A DNA stretch of 64,000 nucleotides, from assembly GCA_002708845.1 (NCBI GenBank), contig PAPI01000009.1, forward strand, positions 1 to 64,000. The letters are read 5' to 3'. The DNA is from Leeuwenhoekiella sp. (GTDB lineage: Bacteria; Bacteroidota; Bacteroidia; Flavobacteriales; Flavobacteriaceae). The notes under the pieces are model-generated. The model was not told the origin of the DNA and searched no databases. It saw only the letters and a list, made by a program, of their open reading frames with translations. Shown here in pieces: positions 62,203-64,000 of the stretch. Position 1 is the first letter of the stretch. Every line of letters begins with the position of its first letter. A program made the position numbers and the translations under genes.

Positions 62203-63114
62203 ATGTACAAGTTCACGTTTAAAACACTGTTTTTGCTAGCTTTAATTATTACAGCCTGTAAAGAGAAAAAGACAACAACTACCGCGATGAAAAACAAACC
62301 GCAAATTCAGGTACAGGGCCATCGCGGGGAGCGGGGCAACCTGCCCGAAAATTCCATTCCTGCCTTTTTGGGAGCTCTTCGCAAAGGAGTTGATGTGTTG
62401 GAGCTCGATGTGGTGATATCTAAAGATAAGCAGGTTGTGGTAAGTCACGAGCCGGTGATGTTACCCCTGTATATGTTGACGCCAGAAGGAGATTCTATTC
62501 CTAAGGAAGACGAAAAAAAGTACAATTTGTACCAAATGGATTATGCTGAAATCAAGCAATTTGACGGCGGTTCAAAAGGAAATACGCGTTTTCCACAGCA
62601 ACAGAAGATAAAGACCTATAAACCTTTATTAAGTGAGGTTTTTGATACGGTAGCAGCTACGATTAAAGCTGAAAATTTAAAACCGGTAAAATTCAATATT
62701 GAGATCAAGTCGGTTCCTGAAGAATACGGTTTCTATCAACCGGAACCCAGAGAATTTGTAGATTTAGTAATGCAGGTTATTCAGGAAAGTAAAGCTGAAA
62801 ATTTGGTGAATATTCAGTCGTTTGACCCCCAGATTCTTGAGGTGATGCATAACCAGTATCCCGATATCGAACTGGCGTATTTGGTTGAGGATGGAAAATT
62901 TCGAGACAACTTAGATATACTTTCTTTTAAACCACAGATTTACAGTCCGTATTTCAAACAGCTTGATTCGGCTGAGGTTAATAAAATTCACGAAGCAGGT
63001 TTAAAAGTCATCCCGTGGACGGTCAACGAACCGGAAGATATTGATGCCATAATTGCATTAAACGTTGACGGTATTATTACTGATTATCCAGAGCGGGTGA
63101 TTGAGAAGTTGTAA
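62203..63114 (+). CDS. Glycerophosphodiester phosphodiesterase lipoprotein
   Basis: 303 residues. Lipoprotein signal (LALIITAC; cysteine about 19). The GDPD barrel has VQGHRGERGNLPENSIPAF (catalytic His, about 37-55), the metal-ligand ELDVVISKD (about 67-75) and VVSHEPV (second His, about 78-84), IEIKSVPEE and the TVNEPEDIDAII end. It releases glycerol 3-phosphate from glycerophosphodiesters outside the cytoplasm. Likely co-transcribed with the SdiA-regulated gene. Confidence 0.92.
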   Translation: MYKFTFKTLFLLALIITACKEKKTTTTAMKNKPQIQVQGHRGERGNLPENSIPAFLGALRKGVDVLELDVVISKDKQVVVSHEPVMLPLYMLTPEGDSIPKEDEKKYNLYQMDYAEIKQFDGGSKGNTRFPQQQKIKTYKPLLSEVFDTVAATIKAENLKPVKFNIEIKSVPEEYGFYQPEPREFVDLVMQVIQESKAENLVNIQSFDPQILEVMHNQYPDIELAYLVEDGKFRDNLDILSFKPQIYSPYFKQLDSAEVNKIHEAGLKVIPWTVNEPEDIDAIIALNVDGIITDYPERVIEKL

Positions 63115-63149
63115 GATTTAGTATATTACCCCTACTTTTATAAATATTA

Positions 63150-64000
63150 ATGAAGCAAGTCTTTCTCTTATTTCTTTTACTTTTTCAAACCCATGATACC
63201 TTCTCTCAAGAAGTTCTTTCTCCTGTAAAAAGCCAGTCATTTGGTTTAAGCCATCATACCAATAGAGATATTTCATCTTTTACGATTTCGGATAGATCAG
63301 GAGATATATATAATATTGGGACTACTGAGAATGATTCTACTTTTACAGATATTTTAATTACCAAGTTTGATGATCTTTTAAATTTTAAGTGGCAAAAAAC
63401 ATACTCACTACCCACACCCCTATCTTACGATGTGCCACTAGAATATTATTTAGACTCTAATCAGAATCTCATTTTAATTTGTAGGAGCTTATTTGATGGA
63501 TCTCCTTCTAGTGGGATAATTTTTGTTTTGAAATTCAATTCAACTGGTGAATTATTGTGGTCTCAGACTATTGGAGATATAGAAGATCCAGAATATATAA
63601 ATTACAGACATTTATATACGTTCTTTGAAAATGACAACCTCGGCATTCTATATAATCCCGAATATATAGAGTATTCTACTCAGGATGGTATTTCGGATGT
63701 CGTGTATCTTTCAATAGACCCTGAAGGTAAACTGCATCAAAATTTTTCAAAAACAATAAAAAATGATGCGCTTCAATCAATATATAGAGATGGGAAGTTC
63801 TATATACTGGTTCGACAAGACAGTGATAATGGAGACACAGAATATTATCTTGATATTATTTTTAGCGATAATCACCTCCATAAAAAGTTAAATCAACAAG
63901 AAAAATTTATTGTTGATGCATTTAATCAGAACTTAAGTGAATTTGAATTATTTATTGATGAGAATGACAATTTATATATAGTAAAGCCACAAATTGAAGG
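63150..64000 (+). CDS. Secreted protein, C-terminus cut by window edge
   Basis: Starts at ATG 63150 and is open to the window end (283 codons seen). A signal peptide (MKQVFLLFLLLFQTHDTFSQ, about 1-20) leads to beta-rich sequence with pieces like ITKFDDLLNFKWQKTYSLP and LKFNSTGELLWSQTIGD, which resemble the repeating blades of SBBP or delta-60-type propellers. Bacteroidota proteins of this kind usually carry a C-terminal secretion signal; that part is beyond the window. Locally more AT-rich than the neighbours. Confidence 0.7.
   Translation, partial: MKQVFLLFLLLFQTHDTFSQEVLSPVKSQSFGLSHHTNRDISSFTISDRSGDIYNIGTTENDSTFTDILITKFDDLLNFKWQKTYSLPTPLSYDVPLEYYLDSNQNLILICRSLFDGSPSSGIIFVLKFNSTGELLWSQTIGDIEDPEYINYRHLYTFFENDNLGILYNPEYIEYSTQDGISDVVYLSIDPEGKLHQNFSKTIKNDALQSIYRDGKFYILVRQDSDNGDTEYYLDIIFSDNHLHKKLNQQEKFIVDAFNQNLSEFELFIDENDNLYIVKPQIE

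Noticed and set aside
1-64000. CRISPR array, prophage or antiphage defence island
   Set aside because: No spaced direct repeats, phage structural genes, integrase, or restriction and defence genes were seen. The only nuclease-like accessory gene is the DUF559 domain in leuS.

Overview
The window looks like chromosome of a marine-type Flavobacteriaceae bacterium (phylum Bacteroidota). The support is a SusC/SusD pair, many lipoproteins and secreted proteins with Bacteroidota-style signal peptides, lineage-typical DUF4271, DUF4296 and DUF1206 proteins, and repeated TAnnTTTG promoter elements upstream of genes. No tRNA, rRNA, CRISPR array, prophage or classical insertion sequence was seen. No stretch longer than 300 bases lacks a gene.

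Bases 1-39.3 kb are mostly housekeeping, in short operons on both strands. They run ftsX (cut by the left edge), leuS, a SemiSWEET transporter, ald, a membrane zinc peptidase, tyrS, an epimerase, and a pyrC/dolichol-phosphate-mannose-synthase-like operon. Next come DUF4271/hemD, pckA, a saccharopine dehydrogenase with an Lrp regulator, a LuxE-like protein, and a PhoB/PhoR-like pair whose kinase overlaps a glycosyltransferase in antisense. Then follow trmB/LysE/alkyltransferase-like, mrp/nifU, a hydroxypyruvate-isomerase-like lipoprotein, a ferredoxin, a glutaryl-CoA-dehydrogenase-like enzyme, trmN6, rimM/rpsP, an S9 peptidase and an aldo/keto reductase.

Bases 39.5-59.8 kb are a polysaccharide utilisation locus. 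A transmembrane propeller/LuxR-type regulator precedes a tightly packed minus-strand operon: susC, susD, two glucoamylase-like (GH144-type) lipoproteins, an esterase, a GH3 glucosidase, a second esterase and a sulfatase, with a secreted endonuclease/exonuclease/phosphatase-family enzyme just beyond. A very large FG-GAP/VCBS lipoprotein is divergent from the regulator. Two GH144-type enzymes plus GH3 point to beta-1,2-glucan as substrate (inference). Bases 59.8-64 kb hold an MFS transporter, an SdiA-regulated-type lipoprotein, a glycerophosphodiester phosphodiesterase and a partial secreted protein.

The most striking feature is inside leuS. A roughly 420-bp segment bounded by near-perfect 25-nt inverted repeats carries a complete DUF559 (Vsr/PD-(D/E)xK-like) nuclease domain. 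It is fused in frame into the editing domain of this essential tRNA synthetase. A second, short GC-rich palindromic element of similar design, without the nuclease, sits in frame further along the same gene. This looks like a nuclease-encoding palindromic mobile element, with a minimal relative, that tolerates insertion into essential proteins.
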